Source of the DNA: Rhabditoides inermis
Taxonomy: Eukaryota; Nematoda; Chromadorea; Rhabditida; Rhabditidae
NCBI GenBank assembly: GCA_963966185.1
Contig: CAWZYM010000242.1
Span: forward strand, 47,501 to 111,500
Direction of reading: 5' to 3'
Length of the DNA stretch: 64,000 bases
In this document: positions 30,940 through 43,235 of the stretch, in pieces
How the letters are laid out: each line of letters begins with the position of its first letter
Position numbering within the stretch: position 1 is the first letter of the stretch
The notes under the pieces: generated by a model
What the model was told of the DNA's origin: nothing
Database searches by the model: none
The model's input: only the letters and a program-made list of their open reading frames with translations
Made by a program: the position numbers and the translations under genes

Positions 30940-31055
30940 CGCAACGTGCAGTTTCGAATCTCGAACAGAATGAGTTCTCATCATCAGTGAATTTCGATGA
31001 ATATTGGTAACGCTAGACGCCCATGTGCCTATAAATCTTATTCCGTTAGGTTTTA
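30940..31055 (+). repeat. Dispersed repeat, SINE-tail-like
   Basis: GATTCCCGCAACGTGCAG, then GTGAATTTCGATGAATATTG, then CGCCCATGTGCCT. The same order of blocks recurs at about 63385-63500, where a fuller GGTTCGATTCCCGC B-box is kept. Confidence 0.7.
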
Positions 31056-31088
31056 ACAACTTGATCATTTTTCACAAACAGGTATATC

Positions 31089-32552
31089 ATGAACTTGTCG
31101 ACGCTATGTGATCTTGCTCTAGAAATGAACACACTAATCATTTATCCAGCCAATCAGTTGATATTAATTACTGTATCTATGGTTCCTTTCTTCTGTTTCT
31201 ACTTGTACCGAAAGAAGTATCACAAAGTCGCCATCGGACATACAAATAACAAGGTTGTGAAAAATGTTGTAATTGAAAACTCATCTGTGACTGTAACTCC
31301 GTTCGCGTTCAGATGCTGAACAACACATTCTTTTATTATGCCATGGCACACTCTGTAACTATCATTACTATGGAGGTAAGATACTGCATTTGAATATCAC
31401 CATAAGAACACTTTTTCAGACTCATCAGTTTCTGAATGCTCGATTTGGCGACTGCGCAGCCGTCAGCAAACCGTTCTGTTTTCCCATTCAAGTGCTATTA
31501 GAAGTCACACTCTACGGCATGCCAATGTCCATATTGTAAGGTCCTATTCCACATTGGCACTCTCAGTACGTTTACAGAACCGCCAATCTTGAACGTGTCT
31601 TTGCACTTTTCTTCTTTCGCGATCAAGAACTCTACAGTAGGTACGAGAGAAACGGGGCGCTCGCCAAAATAGTGCTGCTGTTTCTGCTAACAATTCAGGT
31701 AGGTATGAATAGCAAACGTGTCTGTTTGAAATTTCAACATCTTTTCTAGTAGTAAATGTCATCATAAGTATACAAAATACTTACATACAATTTTAAAATG
31801 TACTTGTTTTACGATCAGATGTGTTGCGTGATATTGCTTACCGTATACGTGATGGATGTGGAGGTTTTACCTGGGGATGTAGCAAGTGCCGAAAAACTAA
31901 TCAGGTTAGATTAACTATTCCGATCTGTTGTGTCACAACACAATCAAAGGTGATTGTTTCCAGTTGCCGCATTTTCCCAGCAGAGAGCGTTGCTCGATTT
32001 CGATCGCAGACCATACTTCTCACTCTTGTCTACGCACTTTGTTTCGTATTCGTGGGTTGGATGTACTGGCTCTCAAAACACTTATTGAAATTGTGAGTAT
32101 ATATGCTTTGTTCTTGCATTACCATATTCAGGAAACGTTTCGAACTGCGCTCTCGCATTCTCAGCTTGAAGTTCCGAGCAGTGAGCCATTTAGGAAATGT
32201 GTTAGATGAATTCTAAAGAAACAGTTCAGGTGTACGTTCAATGGGCGCCCATAATGTTGACTTGTTTCTTATTCACTTTCGTTTTTCACATTAGCTGTGA
32301 AATTCAGTCAATCACGACCTTTGACAGTTATGTTTTATTTGCAACGACCCTCAATATGATTGATGTGAGCTGTTTTCGACTCTCACAATTAATCAGAATG
32401 CATTTCAGATTGTGACTTGGATGTCTGCAGTCACTCTCACACACCTCCTTTACGTTCTTCACAAAATGAAAAAGAAGAAGGGTCGAGCAAGGGAGATTAT
32501 GGTTGCAGCTGACATAGCAATCAACAACAATTACAATCACAATCTTTGGTAG
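31089..32552 (+). CDS. Serpentine chemoreceptor, copy 2
   Basis: Same nine-exon architecture as the receptor at 24.9 kb: 31089-31253 (MNLSTLCDLALEMN), 31313-31374, 31420-31538, 31578-31699, 31819-31904, 31965-32092, 32132-32180, 32206-32365 and about 32409-32552. TM3 and loop motifs ANLERVFALFFFRDQE, RYERNGALAKIVLL and FRSQTILLTLVYALCFVFVG are intact. The 25-nt GT-AG gap (32181-32205) is needed here too. Introns and exons from about 31300 to 32350 are nearly identical to the inverted copy at 34.6-36.1 kb, while the flanks differ, which points to gene conversion or a recent inverted duplication. Confidence 0.75.
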
Positions 32553-34646
32553 ATCTTTGGTAATAATTTTGTTCTATTTTACTTCACATAAGTTGAAACA
32601 CTTTATGTTTTATATTTTACCAATGATTTGTATTGTGTATGTTATATGTTGTTACAGTTGGCATACAAAACAGTTTCTTTCTCCTTTTATTCCGCTAGTG
32701 AATAGGAGAAAATAGAATCTTTCTACATACGTATCAATCTCTTTTTTAGTTCCGTTCTCTATTTTATTGTGCAATCTACACTTGAATGTAAGTATGTAAT
32801 GAGGCATTAACGATTTCTACATACTTGCGTGAATGCGAAAGCACTTGTGTAACTTGCATGTCATAGTCGTTACTTTAAAATTCCTAGAAATCACAGTGTT
32901 GTGTTTGTATGTATACATTTTGAACACAGCTGAATACTTTTTGTTACAACGAGGGAGAACAGAAAGTGTAGTATACAATTACATTTCAAATAAGTAATTG
33001 ACAGGGAATCGTCAAATAAAAAAATATATCAGTTTGGTCACCATAGGCTTCTGTGACCTAAACGACACTTCAAGTTAGCAAAATACTCTCAGCAAGAGAA
33101 GTTTGCAGATTCTAAAATAAAGAAGAGCGCTCGGGCCGGTATGTACGGTATGTGATTGTTCCACTTGGAGGTCACTGGAATTGGACAGCTCAAGCTCAAG
33201 CCTTAGCCCAATCCGCCCTGATATCTTGGGGTGAAGGACGTGATTGACTGACAATCGCCATTTTTTTCTGGTACTTTGCTGATCTAGAAATCGCGGGAAA
33301 TGTCAAGATGTAAGCACCTAAATTGGCCGAGAATATCATCGATCTAGATGGGAGCGAGCAGCCGGCTTCCACGGTCGCCGCAGTTGCAGTTGTTCGGAGA
33401 CCGATTTGTTTCAACTCGTTTCTGTACGCCTTCAATGGGCTTCTTGAATTTCGCTTCATTGTCTTGATGACTTCAATTGTTTGGATCTTTTTAGAATACG
33501 AGGTTGCATTATCGGTTAGTGGCAAGCATTGCACATATAGTTTTCCTATCATCTCTAACATACTCCCTCATCTTCGTCAAGCAACAATGAATCATTCACA
33601 TACGAAATATAGTTCCCAATCACAAACAACACACCGCTCCCAGCACCACAGGCTACGCAAGCGCTGACGATTACGAGTGTCGTAATATACTATCTAACAA
33701 ATGTGTTTAAACTATTGTAAAAAAAAATCACTTCTTAAGAACGCGATCCATATTCTGATCCTATGAGGAAAGCTGTCTTCGCTACGGCGCGCCCAGAACG
33801 GACATCATCCGAGCCCGGAAAGTGACAGACTCAAACGATCAGTCGGCTGACATTGAGCCGTGTCGTACAAACATCGAACTGTGTTCATGGTGGATACTAA
33901 TGTAATTTAATACAGGTAACACAAGTGCTTTCGCAATCACTCAAGCATCGGCTCCCTATGTATGAAGACATCGTAAATGCCTCATTACGGACAATTGTAA
34001 ATTGCACAATCAAATCGCGTTCGGAACTAGAAAATAGAGTGATATGTACGTAGATAGGTTCTATTTTCTGAAAACATTTTCTGATCACAACTTCTACACG
34101 TTTTTCATTCACTTGCGGAACAAAGGAAGAAAGGGATTATTAGTTTCAACTATACTGTAATTGTAGTATGTAGTGTACGCGTTTTTTGTTAAAATTAGTT
34201 TTGAATGCCAACTGTCGTAAAGTAGAGGTCAGACTCAACTTTTGCTGGCAAAATACTCTCAGAAAGATCTCAGAACGGCCGCGCACAATCAGAAAGATCC
34301 CCAGAAAGATCCTCAGAAAGATCTCAGAACGCGCCTCACCTCCAGAAAGATCCCCAGAAAGTGCCTTTTTGTTTAATAAAGCGACTTTGTGATACATAAT
34401 CGAGTCTGACCTCGCCTTAAATAACAATATAAGTGCTCAGTGCAGTGCAATAAGTGCTCAATTAGGCTCAAAAACATCAATCAAAAAGTGCCTCTTTTCG
34501 ATTTCATTTTCTCATTTTCTGGTTCGTGTCTGGGTCGACCGAGATAACTGCGTATCGTGAAAATGTGGGATACCCTATATACGATACAAAACATTGTAAC
34601 ATAATACATAAAATGTTTCCACGAGTATAGGAGAAAAATGAATCGT
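32553..34646. other. Spacer between convergent receptor copies
   Basis: About 2.1 kb separates the tails of the inverted pair. A frame open on both strands at about 33196-33667 shows no homologue I know. A short array of CAGAAAGATC-type units lies at about 34255-34365. No gene is supported. Confidence 0.5.
34255..34365. repeat. Irregular tandem CAGAAAGATC repeat
   Basis: Seven imperfect copies of AGAAAGATC with CTCAGAAC or CCC spacers. Confidence 0.8.
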
Positions 34647-36112
34647 CTACCAAAGATTGTGATTGTAATTCTTGTTGATTGCTATGTCAGCTGCTACCAT
34701 AATCTCCCTTGCTCGACCCTTCTTCTTTTTCATTTTGTGAAGAACGTAAAGGAGGTGTGTGAGAGTGACTGCAGACATCCAAGTCACAATCTGAAATGCA
34801 TTCTGATTAATTGTGAGAGTCGAAAACAGCTCACATCAATCATATTGAGGGTCGTTGCAAATGAAACATAACTGTCAAAGGTCGTGATTGACTGAATTTC
34901 ATAGCTAATGTGAAAAACGAAAGTGAATAAGAAACAAGTCAACATTATGGGCGCCCATTGAACGTACACCTGAACTGTTTCTTTAGAATTCATCTAACAC
35001 ATTTCCTAAATGGCTCACTGCTCGGAACTTCAAGCTGAGAATGCGAGAGCGCAGTTCGAAACGTTTCCTGAATATGGTAATGCAAGAACAAAGCATATAT
35101 ACTCACAATTTCAATAAGTGTTTTGAGAGCCAGTACATCCAACCCACGAATACGAAACAAAGTGCGTAGACAAGAGTGAGAAGTATGGTCTGCGATCGAA
35201 ATCGAGCAACGCTCTCTGCTGGGAAAATGCGGCAACTGGAAACAATCACCTTTGATTGTGTTGTGACACAACAGATCGGAATAGTTAATCTAACCTGATT
35301 AGTTTTTCGGCACTTGCTACATCCCCAGGTAAAACCTCCACATCCATCACGTATACGGTAAGCAATATCACGCAACACATCTGATCGTAAAACAAGTACA
35401 TTTTAAAATTGTATGTAAGTATTTTGTATACTTATGATGACATTTACTACTAGAAAAGATGTTGAAATTTCAAACAGACACGTTTGCTATTCATACCTAC
35501 CTGAATTGTTAGCAGAAACAGCAGCACTATTTTGGCGAGCGCCCCGTTTCTCTCGTACCTACTGTAGAGTTCTTGATCGCGAAAGAAGAAAAGTGCAAAG
35601 ACACGTTCAAGATTGGCGGTTCTGTAAACGTACTGAGAGTGCCAATGTGGAATAGGACCTTACAATATGGACATTGGCATGCCGTAGAGTGTGACTTCTA
35701 ATAGCACTTGAATGGGAAAACAGAACGGTTTGCTGACGGCTGCGCAGTCGCCAAATCGAGCATTCAGAAACTGATGAGTCTGAAAAAGTGTTCTTATGGT
35801 GATATTCAAATGCAGTATCTTACCTCCATAGTAATGATAGTTACAGAGTGTGCCATGGCATAATAAAAGAATGTGTTGTTCAGCATCTGAACGCGAACGG
35901 AGTTACAGTCACAGATATGAGTTTTCAATTACAACATTTTTCACAACCTTGTAATTAGTATGTCCGATGGCGACTTTGTGATACTTCTTTCGGTACAAGT
36001 AGAAACAGAAGAAAGGAACCATAGATACAGTAACTAATATTAACTGGTTGGCTGTATAAATGATTTGAGTGTTCATCTCCAGAGCGAGGTCACATAGCGT
36101 CGACACATTCAT
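34647..36112 (-). CDS. Serpentine chemoreceptor, copy 3 (inverted)
   Basis: Reverse-strand copy with the same exon structure as the receptor at 31.1-32.6 kb, convergent with it. It starts at ATG 36110-36112 (MNVSTLCDLALEMN) and ends HNLW then TAG at 34647-34649. The middle exons and introns match copy 2 almost base for base. Differences cluster in exon 1 (for example Leu to Gln, Pro to Thr), near TM6 (ISC to ISY, VLF to VSF) and in a 2-nt indel in intron 1. The 25-nt GT-AG gap is at 34994-35018. Confidence 0.75.
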
Positions 36113-36419
36113 TCTGGACAATCAAACTGAAACGTATTGTAAATGTACATACATCTCGACTGTTCGAGCAAACATACACTTATTGGACAGAATAGGTTAA
36201 ACATGACGCGATCACTATGTGTGTACTGTGTACTTTTAACTCGGAACAATTAACACTTGCAACTTGCAACTCTATTTAAAAATGTATTGTAAATTGTATT
36301 TGTTATTTATTTAAAAAAAAAACTGCGAAGTCAAAATACACGTCATAAAAACTAACATCAATTACGAGATTCGTAGATCTGCGTGTTATTCATACTAGTA
36401 AGCCTACACGTTATAAATG

Positions 36420-36570
36420 ATCTAGCCGAAAGAGTGAATGGTTGTTAATTATTATAACAACACGAAACTCATAGCAACGAAACAACATATATACCGCCCT
36501 TATCATGACTATAGTATTGAGGAGATTGAGAATTGGAGTTTACGTCAGTCGCTTTCGGGGTGCAAACATT
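36420..36570 (-). pseudogene. Second decayed copy of the CYSTM-gene 3' region
   Basis: On minus, CAATTCTCAATCTCCTCAAT, then GCTATGAGTTTCGTGTTG, then TAATTAACAACCATTCAC match the 3' region of the CYSTM-like gene (24255-24375) in the same order. It lies upstream of receptor copy 3, so all three receptors keep the same left neighbour. No coding exon remains. Confidence 0.8.
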
Positions 36571-37604
36571 GAAGTTCCTTTCCGGTTATCACGATTATCT
36601 TTTTTTCAGAAACCGTTTCGATTTCATAATGTAATGTGCAATTTTATACATATTGTAACCGCGTGAGGTATATGGCCAGGTTCCTTCATCTTCTGTACTA
36701 TGAGCCCCTCACGCCCACACACTCTCTTTCTTCATCAAGTAGCCTCGTGTACTCGACGTGAGAATTCCGCAACACCCTGTCGTGTGTCGAACTAAGAGTT
36801 GATAGACGGAGACCATCTCGCCTTATCTGCTTATCTCTCAAAAACCACATGAGGTGCGAGCTGTTTATGTATTGCTACACACACTACAACTACAATGTAC
36901 ACCCCCGCATATGATATGATATGATTTGATATGAGTGAAACCTTTTAGAAAATGACAGCAGACACTCTCTTGCAGTTGACCCTAAATGCCTAAAGCTGCG
37001 TCAGTGAGGGAAATGATATGCTAAGTACAGATAGACAGGCAGATACAACAGCATACATTACCACATTACCAATACAAAATATGGGCAATTGGGCATTATA
37101 GCAACATGTGATATGTGATATATATATATATATGCATAAATAATTGGCAATTAGAAAATGACACCAGACACCACGACAGCAAGACACCACGAAAAATTTC
37201 TGCACCTTTTTCAGTTAAATACAGACGAGGTGTCGCAGTGCAGTAGTGTTTTATGAAGTGGTGTCGTGGTGTCGCGGTGTCTGGTGTCTGGTGTCATTTC
37301 CTAATTACCTAATGAATCTTGAGCGCGTGTTTACTGTAAAACTACATTTACTATCGAAGTATTGCTACACAATTTGAAGAGCTACTCATGTCTAAAATAG
37401 GTTCAAGGGTTGCACGTTTTTATTTTGTTTGAATTTGAGCACACAAGATCAAAGTATCAACTGTGAGTGATAGTATTTCTAACCGTTTTGTCTCTATCAT
37501 AAACATAGTAATCCTATCACCACCTTCGTTTCTCTGATATCAGATTGTGATGTGTTGTAGTGAGCGTGCTTATAAGGACTGATGGGAAGAGTGAAGGGAA
37601 GACG
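36571..37604. other. Intergenic region upstream of P450
   Basis: Apart from the foldback at 37147-37309 and a TA microsatellite at about 37120-37132, I see nothing coding. The promoter of the P450 gene should lie in the last few hundred bases. Confidence 0.5.
37147..37309. repeat. Small foldback MITE (AATTAG...CTAATT ends)
   Basis: AATTAGAAAATGACACCAGA at the left is mirrored by TGTCTGGTGTCATTTCCTAATT at the right. The inner part is built from GTGTCGTGG and GACACCACGA units. A truncated relative (GAAAATGACAGCAGACAC) lies at about 36949. Confidence 0.75.
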
Positions 37605-40600
37605 ATGTTCGGTACTCTTCTCTTCCTGCTTGTTTCCGTCTTCCTCTGGGTCGACCTCCTTTCGAGAAGACGGCGACTTCCGCCCGGACCCTTTCCTCTT
37701 CCCATACTAGGTATATATATATATATATATTATGACATGTTCTAAAAAAATTAGTTACATATATAATCATCTTTTAGGGGGGAAACTATGAAATCAAATA
37801 AGAGAATGTATGTTTTTACTTAGTATAATTGCAGGTAATCTTCCCCAAATCGTCTATGGGCAATACAAATATGGAGGAATCGTGGAGACAATGCACGTTT
37901 ACAAGAAACAGTTTGGAGGGTGAGTGACTGTTTTGTTCTGCGTTCTGTCGATATCTTATCACATCAATGTTTCACCGTTGTTACATGATAATGATAATAC
38001 CTTTCTTAAAATCAGTCAGTGTAATCATAGTTATGTATATCTAGGACATGTGTATACCTTAATAACTCCGTTACATTTCGCCAACAGCTAACATGTTGCA
38101 GTGTGTACACAATGTGGCTGGGTCCGATTGCCACTGTGAACATCTGCGAGTATGGCTTGGCCCATGAGACGATGATCAAAGACGGAAACAACTACAAGGA
38201 CAGATTCACCCCATATGTATTGCTCGCGGCGAGAAGTGGGTCCTAGATGTTATCACAACAACAACAACAACTCTTGATACAGGAATTTATATAATGGATT
38301 AGATGTGGATTTTTTCCAGAAGATCGAGGGATGACGTTCACGAATGGCGACTACTGGATGGCACATCGGAGATTCACGCTCACAACACTCCGGTATCAGT
38401 TGCATCGCTAGCAATGTCATTGTGCTGTTGTCCAGGTCATTCGGTCTGGGAAGGAACATCATGGAGGAGCGGATCATGGAGGAATTCGAGAAGCAGGTAT
38501 GGCAAATGTGGTATATATCTTCAAATCTCACCGCATCTCGCAAGTAGACGATTCTCGTCAATAGCCAAAGAATCACAAAAATGACATTTCTTTTGTTTAA
38601 GTTTTCCCGCGTTGACAAGCAGATGGGGGAGAGTGGACATGTGGATACGATGGTGAGTGAAAGGATATCTCTTTTTTAAAGTAATACAATACAAAATCTG
38701 AGAATACATACATAGGTGAATTCTCTGATGGACATGGTGGTTGGCAGCATCGTCAATCGGATGCTCGTCGGATTCGGATTCGATCAGGTATATTATATAC
38801 AGTATAGTACGTTTTCTATAGGCGAATATTTGAGGCAAACGAGCGCGAGTTCTTCTCTCTGATCCACGCAGTAGATGCGGCATTCACAGAGATCGGAGCA
38901 TTCGATATGCCACTGGGAAAGTGGAGTATGAAGGTCCCTGGAATGAGAGAGAGGTGAGGGAAGAGAGCAAGAGAGTCAGAGAGAAGAGGAGGGAGAGAAG
39001 CAGAGAGAAGCAAAGAGAAATGCCTTGCAGGCTGTCCCGCCTCATCAAACCGCAGGCTGCAGTGGTGGAATTTGTGAAGAAGCAAGTGGATGAGAGGTGA
39101 GTTCAACCTAGATTATAGAGATGAGAATGCACTTTTTTAGAAATTAGATTAAGTATTTAGAAGAAAAAAAGAATGTAGATAATCGAATAGTACTCGATAA
39201 ACCTCGAATAAGAGAATAACCGAATAATTGAACGAAACGGTTCAAAATGATTGAAGTATAAACAATCGTTGCCCATCTCTACAAACATATATCTGTTTCG
39301 CTGTCAGACTGGCGTCGATTTCCTCGGGGGAGCATGTGCTGTCGGAGCCGGCTTCTGACTTCGTCGATGCGTACCTGCTGGAGATGGAGAAGGAGAGGAG
39401 GGAGACGGGCGACAACCGCGTATTCGAGTATGTCCCCCCCTCTCTCTCTCCCGCCACACTCTTTCTATTTCCAGCATCGCTTCTCTCCACGTCGACCTCA
39501 TGGATTTGTGGATCGCCGGAATGGAGACCACTGGTGATTTCTAATGTTTTAAGCCGCATCTATACGTTTTTTTTTCAGTTCTCGCTCTTCAGTGGGGAAT
39601 CATTCATCTACTGAAGAATCCGCATGTTATCGAGAAATGCAGAGAAGAAGTGAGTTTGGTAATTTGGGATCAACTACGATGTTGCTCTTGTCGACATCGT
39701 GCAGTCGTGTCCGAGTGGTTAAGGAGATTGACTAGAAATCAATTGGGCTCTGCCCGCGTAGGTTCGAATCCTGCCGACTGCGAACTTTTTGCGTAATTTT
39801 TGAAATCTCTCCAATAACACAGGAGTATGTAGAAAATGTCTATTGTATCGTTCATTTTTTATTTCAATATTTTTTTACAGGTTTTCTCAGTGACGAATCG
39901 CAATCGTAACATCTCGCTGTCCGATAAAACCTCCACACCCTACCTCAATGCCACTCTGAACGTGAGTCGTCCACTCATGATACTTCTATAATACCACTCA
40001 TGACGTCATCGACCTGTGTGAACCGGTAGTGTTGGGGGCAGTGATGCGGGAAGGGAGAGGTCACGAGGCGACCCCTCCTCACACTACTATGAGTCAGACG
40101 ACAATCAAGGACGAGAGAGAGGGAGGGGGATAAGTCCTCGCCATGCGGACAGAAAACGAAACAAAAAACACTATCGATAAGTCGGAGTCGGAGTTCAGGA
40201 GGTGAACCGGATGGCGGCGATCCTGAACCTGAATCTGTGGAGGAGGAACGAGAAGACGGCAGTCGTCGGGGGATACACTGTGCCCGCAGGTATAGAACGA
40301 CATATAAGTAGTTCAGACATATAGTAAAAGTATGAAGAAGTATAGAACGATCCATTTGTCTTTCAAGGGACGGTGATCACAGCGCAGACGAGTGTGATAA
40401 TGTCGGACTCGCAACACTTCCCCGATCCACAGGAGTTCCGGCCAGAGAGGTGACCGCACTTTCCGAGTACATACTAGTACACGACTGTTCAGATACCTGG
40501 AAGGGGACAAGTCTCTGGAACAGCGAATCGCTCTGTTCGGCATGGGAAAGCGCTCGTGTCTCGGAGAGTCACTCGCCAGGGCGGAGCTATACCTGGTATG

Positions 40601-40772
40601 TGGACGGATACATCGCATAAACACGCTTTCTTTGCAGATCTTCGCCAACCTCTTCCAGCGCTATGACATTGCGTGTGCTCCCGGCTACACTCCGATTACA
40701 GTGCCCCTGGACACGGTAGGTTTCATGAACCGACCCAACCCGCCCAAGATACGACTCACCAAACTCGAATAA
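37605..40772 (+). CDS. Cytochrome P450 (nematode CYP2-clan type)
   Basis: Microsomal haem monooxygenase for xenobiotics, fatty acids or sterols. Seventeen exons join in phase: 37605-37708, 37834-37919, 38102-38235, 38320-38392, 38436-38497, 38602-38653, 38716-38788, 38822-38954, 39030-39097, 39308-39428, 39474-39532, 39580-39650, 39881-39960, 40198-40289, 40368-40450, 40491-40597 and 40638-40772. The order of parts is standard: an N-terminal membrane anchor (MFGTLLFLLVSVFLWVDLL), a proline hinge (LPPGPFPLPILGN), an I-helix with AGMETT where AGxxT is usual, the K-helix ExxR as EVNR, and the haem loop FGMGKRSCLGE with its Cys ligand. The length of about 490 aa is normal and no lesion is seen. 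The CYP family number cannot be settled by eye. Intron 12 carries a tRNA gene in the same orientation. Confidence 0.93.
39701..39782 (+). tRNA. tRNA-Ser(AGA) inside a P450 intron
   Basis: 82 nt. Acceptor arms GCAGTCG and CGACTGC pair perfectly. The D arm has GAGTGGTTAAGG, the anticodon loop within TTGACTAGAAATCAA gives AGA, the long variable arm GGGCTCTGCCC is typical of serine tRNAs, and the T arm has GGTTCGAATCC. It lies between P450 exons at 39580-39650 and 39881-39960. Confidence 0.95.
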
Positions 40773-40859
40773 CCAATCCGTCATTGACTTTGTAGATAAA
40801 AAATATATTTATGCACATGAGATACTCGTCGACTATGTACAACATGACAAATACGTGTA

Positions 40860-42127
40860 TCAGTTAGCGAAGTGGTTGCCGCGTCCCCTGTAGAAGCCGC
40901 CAGTGGCAGCAGCCATGGAGGAAGAGATGGGGGAGGAGGGAGGGACGACGGGGGAAGAGACAGACGGAGAGGCGGCGGCGCGCGGACGGGTAGCCACAAG
41001 CATGTCTGCGATGGAACCAGCCAGGCGGTCCTCGTAGTCACCCGATCCGCCCATCGAAGCCGCAGCCATAGCCAGCTCAGAATCGGAAAAGCCACGGCCC
41101 ACCGCTGAAAAGCACGTGTAAGACAGTGAATTGTCACATTGTCCTTGTGTCAGACAAAAGCGCATTCAAAGTCGGTGTCACCAAGTTTATAAAGTCTCAA
41201 ATAAATCAACTGAACATTGTAGATCCAACTAGAATATAGTCATAAACGTGCTCTTGCCATCATTTGTAGAGTGGAGAGGGGAGTGAATCAGTGGGAGGGT
41301 CTATCCCACCGGCCGCGAACCCCATCCTGGTAAGTGGTATGAAAGGTTTCCTACCCCCGCATACGCTGCTCTAATCAACAGTGTCTGGGGGCAGGAAATC
41401 CCTTGGTCTGTCTGCGCATCGTCTGGGCAAGGATCGAGTAGCCTCAGAACCCTGTCGAAACTCCTCTTAGTTCTGTACCGCGCATTTCAACCATATTGTA
41501 TCGCTACCATAACTATGTATGAATAAAGATATATATATATATAATTGTTGGTGATGAGGAGCGTTAGATTAGCCACTCTAGAACATACATGACGATTAGG
41601 GTGGTTAGGCGCGCGGCTGAAATGGAAAGGGGATACTGTAGGGATGTGGGGAGGAAGCGTTCAGGGTCAGTGGGCTGTTTGCAGAGGATGCGCCAGTGGA
41701 ACCAAAGGGGAAGTGGAGCGGGTTATTGAGAGGAACGGGTAAGTGTTCAAGTAACCAAGAAAGACTCAAGGAGCATTTTAGTAATCGATTAGCCCACACT
41801 CACAAACCGAAGGGCGACGGAGTGCCAGAGTAGGAGGCGAATCGACCCACACCAGACTGCCAGCCCATCCCATTGTAGAAAGACGGGGACGGGCCGTTGA
41901 TAGACAGGGGACTGCAAGGGTGGCATGGTGCTGTGTGGGCTACGATGCACTGACTGGTATCCGACGGGCGAGAAGCGGGGTCGTCCCCAGAAGCCCATCG
42001 GTTGGGGCGTGAATGCGGGGGCGTTTCCCAGTCCCTGGTACTGCGCGTCTCCCGAGACTGCCTTCAACTCCGCCATTCCACCCGCGCAAACTGCCACACT
42101 CACACACGCCGCTGAAGTATCCGACAT
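40860..42127 (-). CDS. Unrecognised Gly/Ser/Pro/Ala-rich protein
   Basis: Four exons agree in phase: 41955-42127 (MSDTSAACVSVAVCAGGM), 41804-41911, 41637-41764 and 40860-41104, giving about 217 aa. Features are AFTPQPMGFWGRPRFSPVGY, a Gly/Ser/Tyr segment (FYNGMGWQSGVGRFASYSG), a Pro-rich part and a tail with FSDSELAMAAASMGG and a final FYRGRGNHFAN. Composition is that of a low-complexity, possibly RNA-associated or scaffold protein, but no domain is recognised. If the third intron is retained, the frame ends instead at FQPRA (about 41606). Upstream exons may exist. It is convergent with the P450 gene, ending about 90 nt from it. Confidence 0.5.
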
Positions 42128-42497
42128 CACTTTTATATGGGTTTTTACTGAATCCTCGAAACGAGGTTCCTGTAAAAGATGCAGGTTGAACGATTGCCAT
42201 CTATTTTCGAAACTCCCATTCAAAGTTTGACGAAAGTGTCACATTGGGCGGTAAATATCACTCGCATTTCGAATTCTCGAGGAGGAATACGTAAGAACCT
42301 AAGATGCGACCAGTTGATGACTCACCGAGAATGATGAGAGAACGCATTGTGAGAAGTGGAAGACTGTGTGGGGAGAAGGGCAGGAGGAAGGGCCTTTTAT
42401 ACCAGCACACACCTCTCGCGCCGCCCCTATCGAAAGGGAAAGGAGAGAGGGAGATGAAAGATGCAACGAGTACGGGCTATGCCTGTGGGCGGAAGAA

Positions 42498-42549
<52 letters not shown>

Positions 42550-43235
42550 TGTTGCATTGTCGTTGCACCCTGATTGTTCTTCCTTACACATGGTCAGTGA
42601 AAGTGGGGTGTTTATTGTGGTGGAGAAGTGCAAGTGTGGCATCGCCCAAGGTCATTTAGTTTTGACACAATTGCGTTACATGAAACATGATCTTCACATA
42701 TTGGTGGCATATCAGACACTCATCTCACCAATCATAATATTGTTATTGTTCTCGTAGCGCTTCGCTGAGTGCAAGAGTCGAATTCGGCCAACTTGTGCAT
42801 TGCAGTCATTCCCGTCGTGCTTCTATCTCCCCCATCTCTATTTCTCTCTCTCTCTCTTTCTATTCTTTGCAGCTGCAACCTGAAGGATGACTCATGTCCT
42901 TGTTCCGACCTATTGTCTACTCCAATCAATTTGTCTGCCGCGGTCAAATGGCTACCATAAATGACCGCAAACCCCTACTTAGAAGCTCTCTCTCGAAACT
43001 GTCATTGTGTTCATCTCACAAAGAGACATCGCAGCCAAACCTGCTACCTTATTGCCACTCATTCCCCCCCATCCCCACAATTCACCCAATAAGCCAACAT
43101 CAACCGCCAATCGCTTTATTAACGCCAGTGTCTAAGTATGCGCGGGCTCCTCGTCAGATTTAAGGAAACGTATAAGATCGTAAGAACTGTAGTGAATCGT
43201 ATGTAAGTGTAAGTGGATGTGAGTGGGGGTCGAGT
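42128..43235. other. Intergenic between two minus-strand genes
   Basis: Holds a long (CT)n tract at 42501-42547 and unique sequence. A possible upstream exon of the Gly/Ser-rich gene lies near 42325-42360 (an ATG run followed by a GT donor on minus), but it is unsupported. Confidence 0.5.

Noticed and set aside
33196..33667. Overlapping frames on both strands between the inverted receptors
   Set aside because: No recognised motif and no exon partners; kept only as a note in the spacer.
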